DNA from: Archilochus colubris
Lineage: Eukaryota; Chordata; Aves; Apodiformes; Trochilidae
Length of the DNA: 64,000 nt
Assembly: GCA_023079485.1 (NCBI GenBank)
Contig: CM041092.1
Coordinates: 514,127 to 578,126 of the forward strand
Reading direction: 5' to 3'
Below the pieces are notes generated by a model, which searched no databases, was not told the origin of the DNA, and saw only the letters and a program-made list of their open reading frames with translations. Below, in pieces: positions 1 through 12,000 of the stretch (within the stretch, counting starts at the first letter, position 1; each line of letters starts with the position of its first letter). Both the position numbers and the translations under genes were made by a program.

Positions 1-312
1 CTCCCTGTCCTTTGAGGATGCTGAGGGGAGTGCTAACCAAGGGTTTGCTACAAGGATGAACTTAGGGTTTCCCTTTTTGTGTTTTACTCCTGGAATGCAG
101 ATGTTGGAACAAAAATGACCTCAGGGTTGTGGTTTTTTCCCCCTAATTTGATGGCATTTAGCAGAGCTTTCCATGGTGCAAAATAGGCTTCAGTGAGTTT
201 TTACAGGGTTCAGTTAAAAGCTGAATAAAACTGCTGTGGTTTCCCTGCTTGTTATGCTAAAACCAATACCATGGTTATCAAAGCTGCTGGCTCTGTCCCT
301 CTCTGTGACCAG

Positions 313-1446
313 GCAAGCCTGCCATCGCCCACCGAGACCTGAAATCCAAGAACATCCTGGTGAAGAGGAATGAGAGCTGTGCCATCGCTGACCTGGGACT
401 GGCGGTGAAGCACGACTCAGTGCTGAACACCATTGACATCCCCCAGAACCCCAGGGTGGGGACACGGAGGTGGGTGATGGGGGCCCATTCCTGGTGTCCC
501 TTGAGACCCAGCACAGCTGACAGCTCCTGTACAAAATGCCTCTGGCAAACTGGCTTCTGTGCTTTGAAGGTACATGGCTCCTGAGATCCTGGATGACGTG
601 ATGAACACCAGCATCTTTGAGTCCTTCAAGCGTGCAGACATCTACTCTCTGGGGCTGGTGTACTGGGAGATCGCCCGGAGATGCTCAGTTGGAGGTGAGG
701 TCCTGGTCCTTTCATTCTGCAGTCCAGGCTGTCTTTATCATGAACAAACCCAGACCAGTAAAGGGTCTGTGTCCCTCCCTGCCTGCTCAGTTCCCTCAGC
801 AGTGTGTGGCCATGGAGATGTGTGGTGGAGCAGTTGTTCAAGGTGGTCCCAAACATCCCTCTGTTCCTCCTTATTGCCAGCAAGCAACCGACAGAGCTGA
901 TTCTGGAGCAGCTACTGTGGATCTTGTGTTCTCTGCACAATAAATCTTTCCTAGGAATCACAGAGGAATACCAGCTGCCTTACTACGACGTGGTACCTTC
1001 TGATCCCTCGATAGAAGACATGAGAAGGGTGGTTTGTGAGCAGAAGCTCAGGCCAAATATTCCAAACCAGTGGCAAAGCTGTGAGGTAAACGCAGTTTTC
1101 CGGTTCACTACAAAGCTCATTAAAATTAAAATTAAATTAAATTTAAACGAGACAGAACTTTGTGGCGAGAGGAGGGGAGACGGATGCTCAGCCTCCCTTG
1201 AGCTGTGTGTGGGATGTCTGTCTCTCCTCCAGCTCCCAGCTCAGCAGAGGGAAGCCGTGCCGGGTTCTGGGGTGCTGCCGGTTCCCGGGTGGGTTTCTGA
1301 TGCGCTGTCGCCCCCCGCAGGCGCTGCGGGCCATGGGCCGGGTGATGCGGGAGTGCTGGCACGGCAGCGGGGCCGCCCGCCTCACCGCCCTGCGCGTCAA
1401 GAAAACCATCTCCCAGCTCTGCCTGCAGACCCACGGCAAGGCCTGA
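313..1446 (+). CDS. ACVR1C: ACVR1C (ALK7), C-terminal kinase exons; 5' part lies outside the window
   Basis: Type I receptor serine/threonine kinase of the TGF-beta superfamily. With a type II receptor it binds nodal/activin-class ligands at the plasma membrane and phosphorylates SMAD2/3. Four coding exons are visible: 313-469, 570-694, 955-1085 and 1321-1446. All are bounded by AG/GT sites and joined in phase, giving 178 residues plus a TGA at 1444. Visible kinase motifs are the catalytic loop HRDLKSKN, the DLG form of the metal-binding motif in IADLGLA, the APE motif after GTRRYM, and the conserved C-lobe segment EYQLPYYD. The choice of ACVR1C over ACVR1B or TGFBR1 rests on [15 protein letters not shown], on CSVGG, on the KKTISQLC tail and on the CYTIP neighbour. 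The last residues (LQTHGKA) differ from the mammalian tail. The extracellular domain, transmembrane segment and GS domain lie to the left of the window. Confidence 0.95.
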
Positions 1447-4400
1447 CCCTGAGGGCCGCCAGCCCTGCTGCTCACCCCCCAACACGGGACACAATCTTCA
1501 TTTTCGCTCTACCTCACGTAACGCTGCTCCGCTGCTCCGCGGGGAAGGGCCCGACCCGCGGCACCGGCAACTCCCCCCGCGTTCGCCCACTGAAGGGGCA
1601 GCTCTTGAGCACGCAGTGTGTGCTCTGTACACCGAGTCAAGGTCTTGCTTTGGCTTCCTGAAGCAAATCAGCCGCCAGGATAAGTGCAGAGAGAGCTTCA
1701 GACACCCCGGCAGTGTGACAGTGCCCTGTGCCATCCGGCTCCCTGTCCCAGCCACCCGAGGGCTGCTCCTGGTTAGAGGCTGCTTGCAAGAGCAACCTCG
1801 TGGTTTGTTCTCAAACCAAGAAAGAGACCAAATGTAATAATTTTTTTTTTTTTTCCACACAGGAATTTGAAAAGGGGCTGTCAGCAAAATGCATTTTTAA
1901 ATATTATATTTATCATATTTATCATCACTTAAACAAGTAAAAAAGATGGAAACTCTATTGAGCATTTACATGGGGAACAAAATCATCAGTTTTTGTGAAC
2001 TTTTATTGTCTTGATTCCACATACAGTATTATAGTTAGGATTTGGAGTTATTTTACTCCGTTCATTTGTTAATGATCACATCAGCCAAGGGACAAGTTTT
2101 CTTTTTAACAGCTAGTAGGAAAATAATAGCATTGCCAATAGACATGTAAAGATGGAATGGGAAAGATTCTACCTAAACTGAGAAAGTATATATTTTTAAA
2201 CAACATCTTGCCAATCTGTCACTGGTAACATTTTTTTTAGTGCCTTTGGATGTTTCAGGGGGAACCTATAACAAAATTAACTCCGGGAAAGCAGCTGAAG
2301 CCTGGCAGAAAGTCTGTTTTCTCCTTGCAGCCCCCCCTGCTCTCCTGATGCCCATCCAGCCTGTGCAGAGGCTTCACATGGGTGTCTGTAAGAGCTGCTG
2401 AGCAATCTGAACGTTTCTGGTTGTAGTTCCATGGTACTGCAAGCTATAAGAAGTGGGGGGATTTTTCCAAAATTCAGTGAGGCTCTGGGATTTAGTGAAT
2501 CCTGCCCCCCACCCCCAGCCCACATGTTTGATTGTACTATTCCAGTATTCTTCAGAGCCAAAATCATACATTTGATAATCATATGGTTCTTTAAATGTTT
2601 CTAAACAGAGGCAGTCCATGGAAATGAAGCCCAGAGGTGACTCCAGAGTTGGCAAACTGTGTAAGAATGGGCTGTAGGACAGCCAGCTCTGTGCAAGTCA
2701 GCTATTCCAGCTCTTGGGATCAATCTTTGAGATGGAACCTCTTGAACTGGGGCTCCGGTGGGGAAGGCTGGGTTAAACTTTTACTGAGCATTCTCAGTGC
2801 TCCATGTTCCATCCTGACACACACTCAGGACACCATGGGATCTTTATGGATGTTAATTGCCCTGTAAATAGGCTCTAGTGCAATTTCCCTGTTTGCATAA
2901 CTCCTGCTCACTCCTGCGTGTGCTCAATAATGCAAGTCTGAGCATCGTCTGTTAGCTGAGTGCTGGAGAACATCTCTGCCAGCTTGCTGATGGATTTTTC
3001 TCCATTATGCTTTCTGAGATGCAGTCGTCGTATAGCTTGAACTGTCATATGCACAACCTCCGCCAGGGAGCTCTACAGCTGGGTCCTCCTAACCTGTTTG
3101 GGGGCTGACTGTTGAAGCTGAACGACCCAAAGTGTGATGCTTGAGTATCAAAAGGTTTGCAAATGTAATATCCAGCACTTGTTCTTGTAGGACATGACTT
3201 GAAAAGAATCCCTGTGTTAAAAAGGAAAAATCAAAGATTAGTTTTTTTTAAGTGGGAAAAGGAAATGTTTTGTCCATTGAGGTCAACTCAGTGAATTTGC
3301 AGAATGAGGTGTCTGAAATCAACAGTAATGAAGTAAAAGAAATTCTAAAGCGTATGCAGGTTTAGGCCTGTTTGTGCAAAAGTCTTCGAACTGTGCAGGG
3401 AGGGTGAACCCTGCAAAGGGCAAATGTTTGCAGCAGTCTCCATGCACTGAGACTCATTAGTGAGCACTTGATCAGTTGCTGTACAAAGTGCAAGATGAAC
3501 ACAGGACACCATTAGCTTCTCTTGTGCCACTTCTAAAACACTTTTTTTTTTTTTTTCTCCCCTAAAATGGAGGCATTCTTCACTGAGAGAGAGTGATCAG
3601 GGTGCTCTTCAGGAATTTTTCTTCCATTTTAAATGCACTTTTTAACCGTTTTATCCCTTAGAAGTACCTGTGCCCTTGGGGTCTGTCTGGTAGCTGTCTC
3701 TGGGGCTTCTTTCCCTGTGAACTGGATTGCAGGGTGGAGGATCGTGGTGTTGGGGCAGAAGCTCCCCTGGTTAGGAACTGTGCTGGGCGAGAGTCGTGCT
3801 GTGAAATCAAACACAATTCAGTATTTTTTGGCATGAGGCACTTTGGTGACCCGCTCTGGTCAGTCTGGCATGGTGCTGGAGTCCTAGGCTGTGAGTTTGG
3901 TGGCAGCAGGACAGTCCTGGTGCTGGTGAGAGGTGTGCCAGGAGGGAGCTCTGCAGGTCACAGCTCCAGCCCTGCCCATGCCTCCTTCCATGAGGTGTTG
4001 CAGTCTGCTTGCCTCAGCTGGACACTTAGATCAATATTTTTGCACTGGTTTTGTGTTGTTTGGTCTGGTTGTGTTTGTTTTGGGGGGTTTTTTTGTTTGT
4101 TTGTTTTGGGGTGGTATTTTTGGGGTTGTTTTTTGTTGTTTGTTTTTTGTTCTCCTTTTGCTGCAGGGAGATAAAAGTGTTTTAGCAAACTGGAGTTAAA
4201 GATGACTGAGCCAAGGGGCTGGTGTTGCTGTGCTGGGCTTTAAGACATTCGTGAGCTGCACTCAGCTTTAAGAAAACCCCAGTCCCCTTGTTTTAGTGGC
4301 CTTTTCCCTCAATGTAGATTTGTACTGTTCCAGTTCCAGAACAGAGGTTATGCTGAGATGGGTTTAGGGAGCTTAGGTTTCTTGAGAGGTTACTAATGTT

Positions 4401-5725
4401 CCTTCTAATCTTCATTTAAAGCACAGGTTCTTAAACTCGTAGAAATTTTCAAGCTCAAGGATACTCAAGACCAATCACCACATTTAGCCTCTCCTAATTG
4501 ATGCTTCTAGTTTAGGGGAGTTGCTAATTTTTTTTTAGCTGTCTTCTAATAGCAATGTAAAACTACATGGAATATGAACTGAAAGGGAAAGTCAATTAAC
4601 ATTTTCTCTAGCACCTAATTTTTTTTGTGTGTGTCCTTAACTGCTCCCCCAAATACCCCTTGAGAAATTCAAGCTGTAATTTCTTTTGCACTTTGCTACT
4701 TTTAAAGTAATTTGCACATAACCAAGATCATTCCCTCATGTAACCCTATAACGAATCCTAGAGTATTTTTGTTGTTGTCATGTCAGCTCTGTTTTCGGTA
4801 ATAGATTCAGGAATTATAGATGAATTTGTTAGAAAATACACCTTGCCCCTACAACGGGTCTGAAGATGGAAGGGACGAAGGTCCCCTGGCTGCCCCTGGC
4901 TGCCTGGATCCCCCCCCTCAAGGCACTGCTGGGCTCAGGGGTGTCCCCAGCACATCCTTGGTGACGGGAGGGACTTTTCTGTAGAGACAGAATCAAAAAG
5001 AGGTGTATTTGTCAGGGAGGCTCTGCCTGGGTGTGAGGGGTGTGAGGATGCTGTCAGTCCGCAGCAGGGAGGTGTGAGCAGTCTTGGTGCCGCGGTCCTT
5101 GGGCAGATCCCAGCCCTGCCCCCGGCTCAGTCTTCCCCCTGCAGAGAGCTGTTCCCCCCTCTGCCTCCAGCTTTTAGGGAAAAACATCCGTGTTCCCGTC
5201 CCACAGGATGCACCATTTATGAATGTATGGGGAGATCAGCTTTATGAGGTACATTGTATTCCTCCCACATCTCAGAAGTGTGCAATAAGTTGTAACCAAA
5301 GGCTCTGAATGTATTTTTGGCATAAATAGACTGAATGTATTTTGAATGTAGCTACTATATTTGTGTCTTAATCTGCTGTGATTTTTAAGTCCCCAAAGAG
5401 GAATGTGTAGTGTTTTGTCACTGTACAAAGTTGTCTGATTTTTTTTTTTTAAAGCATTGATATTTTTCCTGGAAGTACTGTAGTATTTTAGAACTTAGTG
5501 TAGCAGTGCAGTGCTAAAATTCAGCCTTCAGATTGTGAAATGCCTAATCCAGTGTACACTGCAGAAGTTATTTTTAAAACTGTTGCTAAAGTCATGGCAT
5601 GATATTGCAGCTGCTCTGGATGTAAATAATTGGTTCAAATGTTGTATTTTGTATGCACATTTTACATACTGGTATACTTTTGGGAAGACATAGTGATTTT
5701 AATAAATTAAGCACACCCTGCCCCA
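1447..5725 (+). other. ACVR1C: Probable ACVR1C 3' UTR and downstream sequence
   Basis: About 4.3 kb without a supportable coding exon follows the ACVR1C stop. It is largely AT-rich with several homopolymer T runs. A T/G-rich simple stretch sits at about 4072-4150. AATAAA at 5701-5706 is a plausible end of a long 3' UTR, and the 300 bases before it are AT-rich and free of recognisable repeats. The exact transcript end is an inference; earlier polyadenylation is possible. Confidence 0.5.
5701..5706 (+). terminator. Candidate polyadenylation signal AATAAA for ACVR1C
   Basis: Canonical AATAAA at the end of a long AT-rich stretch downstream of the ACVR1C stop. It lies in the correct orientation, before GC-richer intergenic sequence. 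Confidence 0.45.
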
Positions 5726-8700
5726 CTGCATCCCTGTGAAGTGCAAACTAGATCTTTATATTCATTTAGAGGGGAAAAGGGTTGAGGGCTGTCTGAGGGA
5801 ACTTAGAGATGCGGGAGGTTTCAGACAGGACCCAAAGCTCTCCGGCTGAGCCCCAGCCCTGTCTGGGAAGTGCCAGCTTCTCTGCCGTGCTGGAGAGCAA
5901 TTCCTGAGGGAAGGGCTTGAAGCTTTGTCCCTTCAGGCCATGGCAGCTGGCTGGGCAGCAGAGGGGCTGGTGGCTGGAAGGCAAGGAGTGGCCCTGGAGC
6001 TGTTCCCCATCCCCATCCCCTGCCCAGTGCTGTGCCAGGCTCCATCTCCCAGGGAGCAGCATCCTGAGGCATTCCTGGTCCTTGGAGACCCCTCTTCCCA
6101 GCACAAGTGACAGGAGGAGCAGCTCACCAGGTGGGTCCTGTCCCACAGGGGTGCTGTGTCCCAGCCTGGGAGCAGGAGCTTGGCAGGCTGGTGAAGCTCC
6201 ACTGGGGGGGAAGGTGTCCAGGAGAAACTGCTGGGGGGGGGATTGGGTCTCACAGAGGATAATGCTTTGTTTTCTTGAATTCAGGTTAACCAACTCCACA
6301 GCAGTCCACAGGAGCCCTGGGTACAAACCTGGTGGCAAAGGAGAAGAGTTGCTCATGAGCCCCTGGAGGGATGGGGTCATGTCCTGCTGAGGGTGACTTC
6401 CTGCTCGTTCCTTCTGCTCTGGTGATGTGAGTGTGGCAGAAACCCTGCTGGCATCTCCCTTAGCAGGAGGCCTGCTTTGGAGGGGGGGGGCTTTGCTCCC
6501 AGGAAAGCTTCCCAGCACTTTGTGTGCACTTCAGAGTTGGCTCAGGTGAGCTCAGACCCTCAGCCTTGCTGAGCAATTTGTAAGGCTGAGACTCCTCGCT
6601 GAGCTCCAGAGCTGGTGTTGCCTGGCTGTGTCTATCCTGCCTTGAGCTGAATTCACAGGTCAGTTCCTTGTGGTCTGAGGGCTGGCCTTCCTCTGGAGAT
6701 GGGAGCAAGGCACTGTTTTTTAAGGTCTAGTCCTTTTAATATTAGAGAATTTACTTTTGATATTGCTATCCTTAATGCCAGGGTGAGCACAGGGGATAGA
6801 TCAGCAGCTGTGCTGGGAGGTGTGAGGTAATGCTCACCTGAGCACCCAAAGCTGTATCCTGAGTCATTGCATGGGTCACCACCTGCCCCTCGAATGGACA
6901 AGTTGGGAGGACCAAGGACTAGATGCTTAAAGCAGCTGGTGTGGGCTGTCTGAGTGTTAAGGTGTGATAATACAAGTCCCTACCAAAAAAATACAGAGAG
7001 ACTGTTTGAAACCACACGGCAGGTTTCAGCACAGCCTCAGGGAGGGTTCATACCCTCTCATAAAATGAGTCTGTATCACCATGGTCCATGAGGAGTTACT
7101 CAGGTCAGACCAGCGCACGGGGACATCTGATGTGAAGGGACATCAGGACTGGAGATACTGCTGAGAAATGGGATGCCTGTGAAGCAGCTGGGAGATTTGG
7201 GAGTGGGGAGGACAGAGATGGGGATCAACTGAGGACTAGATGCCTGTGGAGGAGCAAAGGAGCAGCTCTGAGAGGGCTGAAGGTGGAAGATGAGGATTTT
7301 CTGCTTTTCCTCCACAGAAACTGGTAGGAGGAAAGGAGATCCCTGACAACGTGTTCTCTCTGCTCGTCAGCCCTCCCCAAGCTGGTGGCCATCAGCATGG
7401 AGGAATCAGCACCATGTGTGTGCCCAGGCTGTGCTGGCACCACGGGCATGTTCGAGGAGATCCAAGGGGTGAGAGGCTGGTGTGTTCACAGCCACATTAC
7501 TGGCCTGCCAGCAGGGTGCCAGAGAGGTTTGAAGTGCAAGATAAACATCACCTGGCAGTGCTGCCGGGCTCCTGTGTGGAGGAGCATCCTTTGTGATCTC
7601 CTGGGACATGGGTGAGCAGCCAGCCAGGGCAGCAGGGTCTGACTTGTGCTCTCATTTGGCTCCCTGCAGCTCTGGGTCTGGTCAGAGAGACAGCAGCAGG
7701 TCTGGGGTGGGTGGGGAGGGGGTTTCAGAGGTGCAGAGCTGGGACAGGGCCATAGCATCACCCCGGAGTCAGCTGGGACCCAGGTCCTGTTGTCAGGGGG
7801 CAGTTTTAATTTGTTTCTCCTCTCAGCTTGTTTGGAGATGAGTCACTGGGTTTCAGAGACGTAAAAAAGGGTTGCCTGAGGAACTGAAATGCACTTTGTT
7901 TGTTTTCAAAGGCACTTGGCAGGGTGACTGTGAGCAGGAAAAGGAGAAGAGGTTTTGAGTCACTGCTGTCCCACATTACCCGGTGAGCTGCAGCAGGGGC
8001 CACCTGAGATGCAGCTTGCTTTTCTTAGGAAAGAGGGGATTTTTTCCTGCTGTACATCGCTTTTTAAACAACTTATTTTTTAAATAAGTTTTTTGTTTGT
8101 TTGTTTTTTGTTTTTGTTTGTTTTGTTTTTGTTGTGTGAGCAAGCACAATGGAGAAGGTGAGAGAGACACAAACTGTGAGCAGGGTCACTGCTCCCCCTG
8201 AGCCCCATTAAGGGCCCTGGGACCCCAGCTGGTTGGGCTGGTGGGGGGGGTGGGGGTGAGGGAGCTCAGCTCCTCCCTGGGGCCCTGACACCCAGCTGGG
8301 CTGGGCCAAGAGGGGAAGGAAAATGAACTTAGTGTTAGAAATATGATTAAAATTAGCCATGAAAAAATAGCAAACAAAAACCTCCTGTGCTGGGAGTCAA
8401 ATTTTATTTATCTTTCAGTCAAACTGCCCGTCCCACCAGGCTCCTAGTTCTATAAACCTCATGTTTCTGCTGAGATCGTGGTGTGAACTGTAGTGCTCTG
8501 CAGCCCCAGACAGGACTTGTTTCCAGTTAAGAGGAGAACAGGTTTCTTTTTTCAAATGATGCTCATTTACAAACCTCATCCTGCTGCTTTCACAATCCCT
8601 TACTGAAACACTGTTCTCTTTCCTGTGGTGCTGCCCCAGCCACAGCCCGGCCCCCGCCCTGCTCTTCCCCTCCTTGCCAAGAGGGAACCTGAGCAGGGTG

Positions 8701-9052
8701 GGGGATGCTGAGCAAGCTGGAATCCAGCTGAAGCAAGCGGTGCTTTGAGGACAAACTGCTGCCGAGCTGTTCAGCGGGGATTGTTGTGTGCAGGAATGCA
8801 AAAAATTAAGGAGATTTCTTTAAATGCCAAGCCTAATTCTTAACTCTCCCATGAGCACAGCACACGCCAAGCCCCTGGTGCTGTGCCGGGAGAGCTCTGG
8901 GTACTGCGGTACCAAAACCGCAGCCCACGTGGGGCCCTTCCTGTCCCCAGCCTCAGCCCTGGCCCCGCCTGTCCGGACCCTCCCCTGACAGGGCTCTGCG
9001 GTGCCCGGGCCAGCAGAACCGCGTCGGGTCCGGGGGACAGCCGGGTGTCCCC
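5726..9052. other. Intergenic ACVR1C-CYTIP, including the CYTIP promoter/5' region
   Basis: No coding exon can be supported here. The stretch is mixed GC sequence with G runs (around 6225-6240 and 6480) and a (GTTT)n-like simple repeat at about 8085-8133. The last few hundred bases before 9053 become GC-richer and should contain the CYTIP promoter and 5' UTR, but I see no clear TATA box or initiator. Confidence 0.5.
8085..8133. repeat. (GTTT)n-like microsatellite
   Basis: Run of interrupted GTTT/GTTTTT units, AT-rich, in the intergenic region before CYTIP. Confidence 0.7.
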
Positions 9053-12000
9053 ATGGATGGTGCCAGGATCCAGGTCCTGGCTGGGATGGTGACGCTGCCC
9101 CGCGGGCGCAGGCAGGTATGGGGGCTGGGGGCTAGAGGGGGGGCTTGGGGCTGGGAACTTGGGGGGGCTGGGGGGGCTGGAGGGCTCTTCCCTTCTCTTG
9201 CTGCCCGGGTGTTGATCCTGCACTCACCGCAGGGCAGCAGCCCGGCTGTCCTGTCCTTTGTCCTGCCCTGCTGACAGAAAGCACCTGCCCTGAGCTGTGT
9301 CCATCCGCACTGTGGAGTGTTTTGTTGGGACTGGCTGGGCTCTGCCCCAGCACAGCACACCTGGTGCACCTCAAAGCCCTGTGGTGCTCCTGACCCTTTG
9401 CCTCTCCAACTTGTGGTTGCAGCTTGCCGTAGCCAGGTCCAGCTCCTTGGGTGACTCGTCCAGGCCACAGAGGTATGAAGAGGTTCTCCTATGATCACTG
9501 ATGCTTACTGCATAAAGCCTGTCTCCTGGGAATCTTCCCATGGAGCAGCCCTGGGGGGTAAGGTGTGAGGCTGAAGGTGGCACCAACACCTGGGACGGGT
9601 GGGTGATGTTGGGACACTGAGCTGGAGCAAGGACAGAGCAAGTGCCACCTCTGAGGAGAGGGATGAGGACACTGCTCAGGTGATGAGAAACAGTGTGCAC
9701 AGGCCCTGGCATTCACCTGGGGCATTCATCTCTGTCTCTTCTTGCAGACGCCTCGTGGCCATATTAAAAGAAGACAAAGAGGCATTTGGGTTTGAAATCC
9801 AGGTAAGGTTTAAATGAACTTTAAAATAAAGTATGGCACAGTCTCTGAAGTCCTCAATGCCAGGTTAAGGCAGCACAGAGCAAAGAAAGATATCTGTTCC
9901 TTGTGAAGTTCAGAAAGCTTATGGTAATGATATGGAAATAGGATGTGCTTCCAAGGATTGGTTCCATAGGGAAGGTCACAGCTGGGAACTACTGGCCTTC
10001 TCTCAAGTTAGAGCATTGAATGTAGGAGAAATCTCATGCAAGTCCAGATATGAAGCAGTGGCACTTTTTACCCCCCAAAAGTGAATATTTTGAGGGAGAA
10101 CTGTAAAGGGGAATATTTTCATAAAGAAGAAAAGAGATCAAAAAACTCCCCATAGGATACCTTGAACTAGCATGTTGCTGCCTCCTTTCACATATACAGA
10201 CATACATGTTTCTGAGGTAGGTGTGTTCTATTGGCAAGTTTTTTAATAATCAGCTGTTAAGAAGTGTGACTTTTCGGGGTCTGAATGACACAGAAAGGAA
10301 TTCTGTTAGATGTAGATGTCAGTAAATCATCAGAGGAAAGCCAGAATCTTGCTGTGAGCAGAGTCTTGCTACTGGGAGATGTTTGTTCTGCAGATTTTTG
10401 TGAGAAAGGTAACTCCTGGGTCAGTAGGTCTGTTCAGGACCTTGCTATAAACACCAAATTACCCTAGGAACAGGCAGCTGTGGCAGTGGGGGCTGTGACT
10501 GTGCCACGGGGCTCTGCCCCCAGACCCCCGGTCACCCCTCTGTCCCCTGTGCTGTGACACAGGGTGTCTGCCAGGGGCTGCCCCTCTGTCCCTGCGTGAT
10601 GGGAAAACGGGATTTTCAGTAAAATTAGCATACTAGAGAAAGCTGAACTGCTTCAGAGTTGGCTCTGTGACTAACGAGCAGGGAAGTGTTCAGCTCATCA
10701 ACAGTGGAGAGCTTTCAGAAGGGAGGATAATTGAGTCAATTACTGGGCTTTTATACAAATTGTCAAGGCATATTTTCATTATATGTGACATTCTGATTAA
10801 AAATAATTGTTCTTGGCATTTTTTCTCTCTTGAACATACATGCAGTTAGAGCACTTGACTAGAAAGTCCAGGCTGTGGCAGGGCAGCATCCGTCTGATAC
10901 TGAGGAAAAGCCACTATTCAGAAGCTGAGATTTCATCACTACATGTTGAATTTAGGCAAACCAGAACAAGATGATGTGAAACTTGAAGTCTACCATCTGC
11001 AGGGAGCTCATGAGAACTGCAGTGATGGCAGAACTCCAGAGCTTCTCCTGTGGTTTTTCTGCTTCTCCCACTTCCCACTTGCAGAGCAGAGCCTGGGGGT
11101 GAGATGGGTGGCCTGAAGCTCTCAACATGCCCAGATGTCTGCAGAGCAAGTTCTCTGGTAGCACATCTCTCCTCTCACCTAAAAGCCAGGTGACCCCTCC
11201 AAAACCACGGGGTCATCTTCTACCCCAGCCACCTTCTGTGGTCCATGAGCACAAGAAGGTAGCTGAGAGGGAAGCCCACCCTCCTGGCTGGAGTGTTGCT
11301 CTTGAGGCCACCTGGAGATGTCCACCTCTGCCAGTGGCTTTGATGGGGATGCTGGGGATGAGGGGTGACAGAGCCCATCCTGCTCATCCAGCTTGTGTCG
11401 CTTAAGCTGTGACTTTCAGGTTGGTAGGTGAGACCTATCCCTGTGAAATAGATAAAACAAACAAACCAACAAGAAATCAGAACGTGTGACCTGCAGCAGC
11501 ATGTCCCTTATGTTTCTGTTGGCCCTCTTAGTTTAGGGACAGATTTTCCAGTGGGTCTGCTGCTGGCTGAATCACGTCACTGGTGTGATTGGGCCAGATA
11601 AGCTCTGACCTGGTCCGGGCTCCATCCTGATGTGTTCCTCACTGACTGAGGAACCTGGGGGCCTCTCACTGCTTCTGGTGTCTGGCTCAGATGTGGCTGC
11701 CACAGGAAATTCAGCTTCAGTCTTAAATTTTGGTAGGAAGAGGTGTCTCAATGCTGATGTTTGCACATACCCAGGAAGACATTTCCTGTCATCACAGGGT
11801 CTGGTCAGGTGGCACCACCTACTTCTGCACTTTCTGCAGCCATGTCAGCACTGCTGATCACATGAGGGATTTGTACTCAGAATTACTTCATGTGCAAACC
11901 AAGAACAGTCCTCACTTGTGTGACAATGTACCCTGCTCACCACAGCCTTCTCATGTTAAAAGTGTGTAAAAAGACTGTTAGTTTTTGAACTGTTTTCCTG

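Noticed and set aside
313..1446. Alternative reading of the kinase gene as ACVR1B or TGFBR1 with TAMALIN next door
   Set aside because: Residues around [15 protein letters not shown] and the KKTISQLC tail fit ACVR1C. The following genes (CYTIP, ERMN, GALNT5) are the ACVR1C neighbourhood, not the ACVR1B-TAMALIN one.
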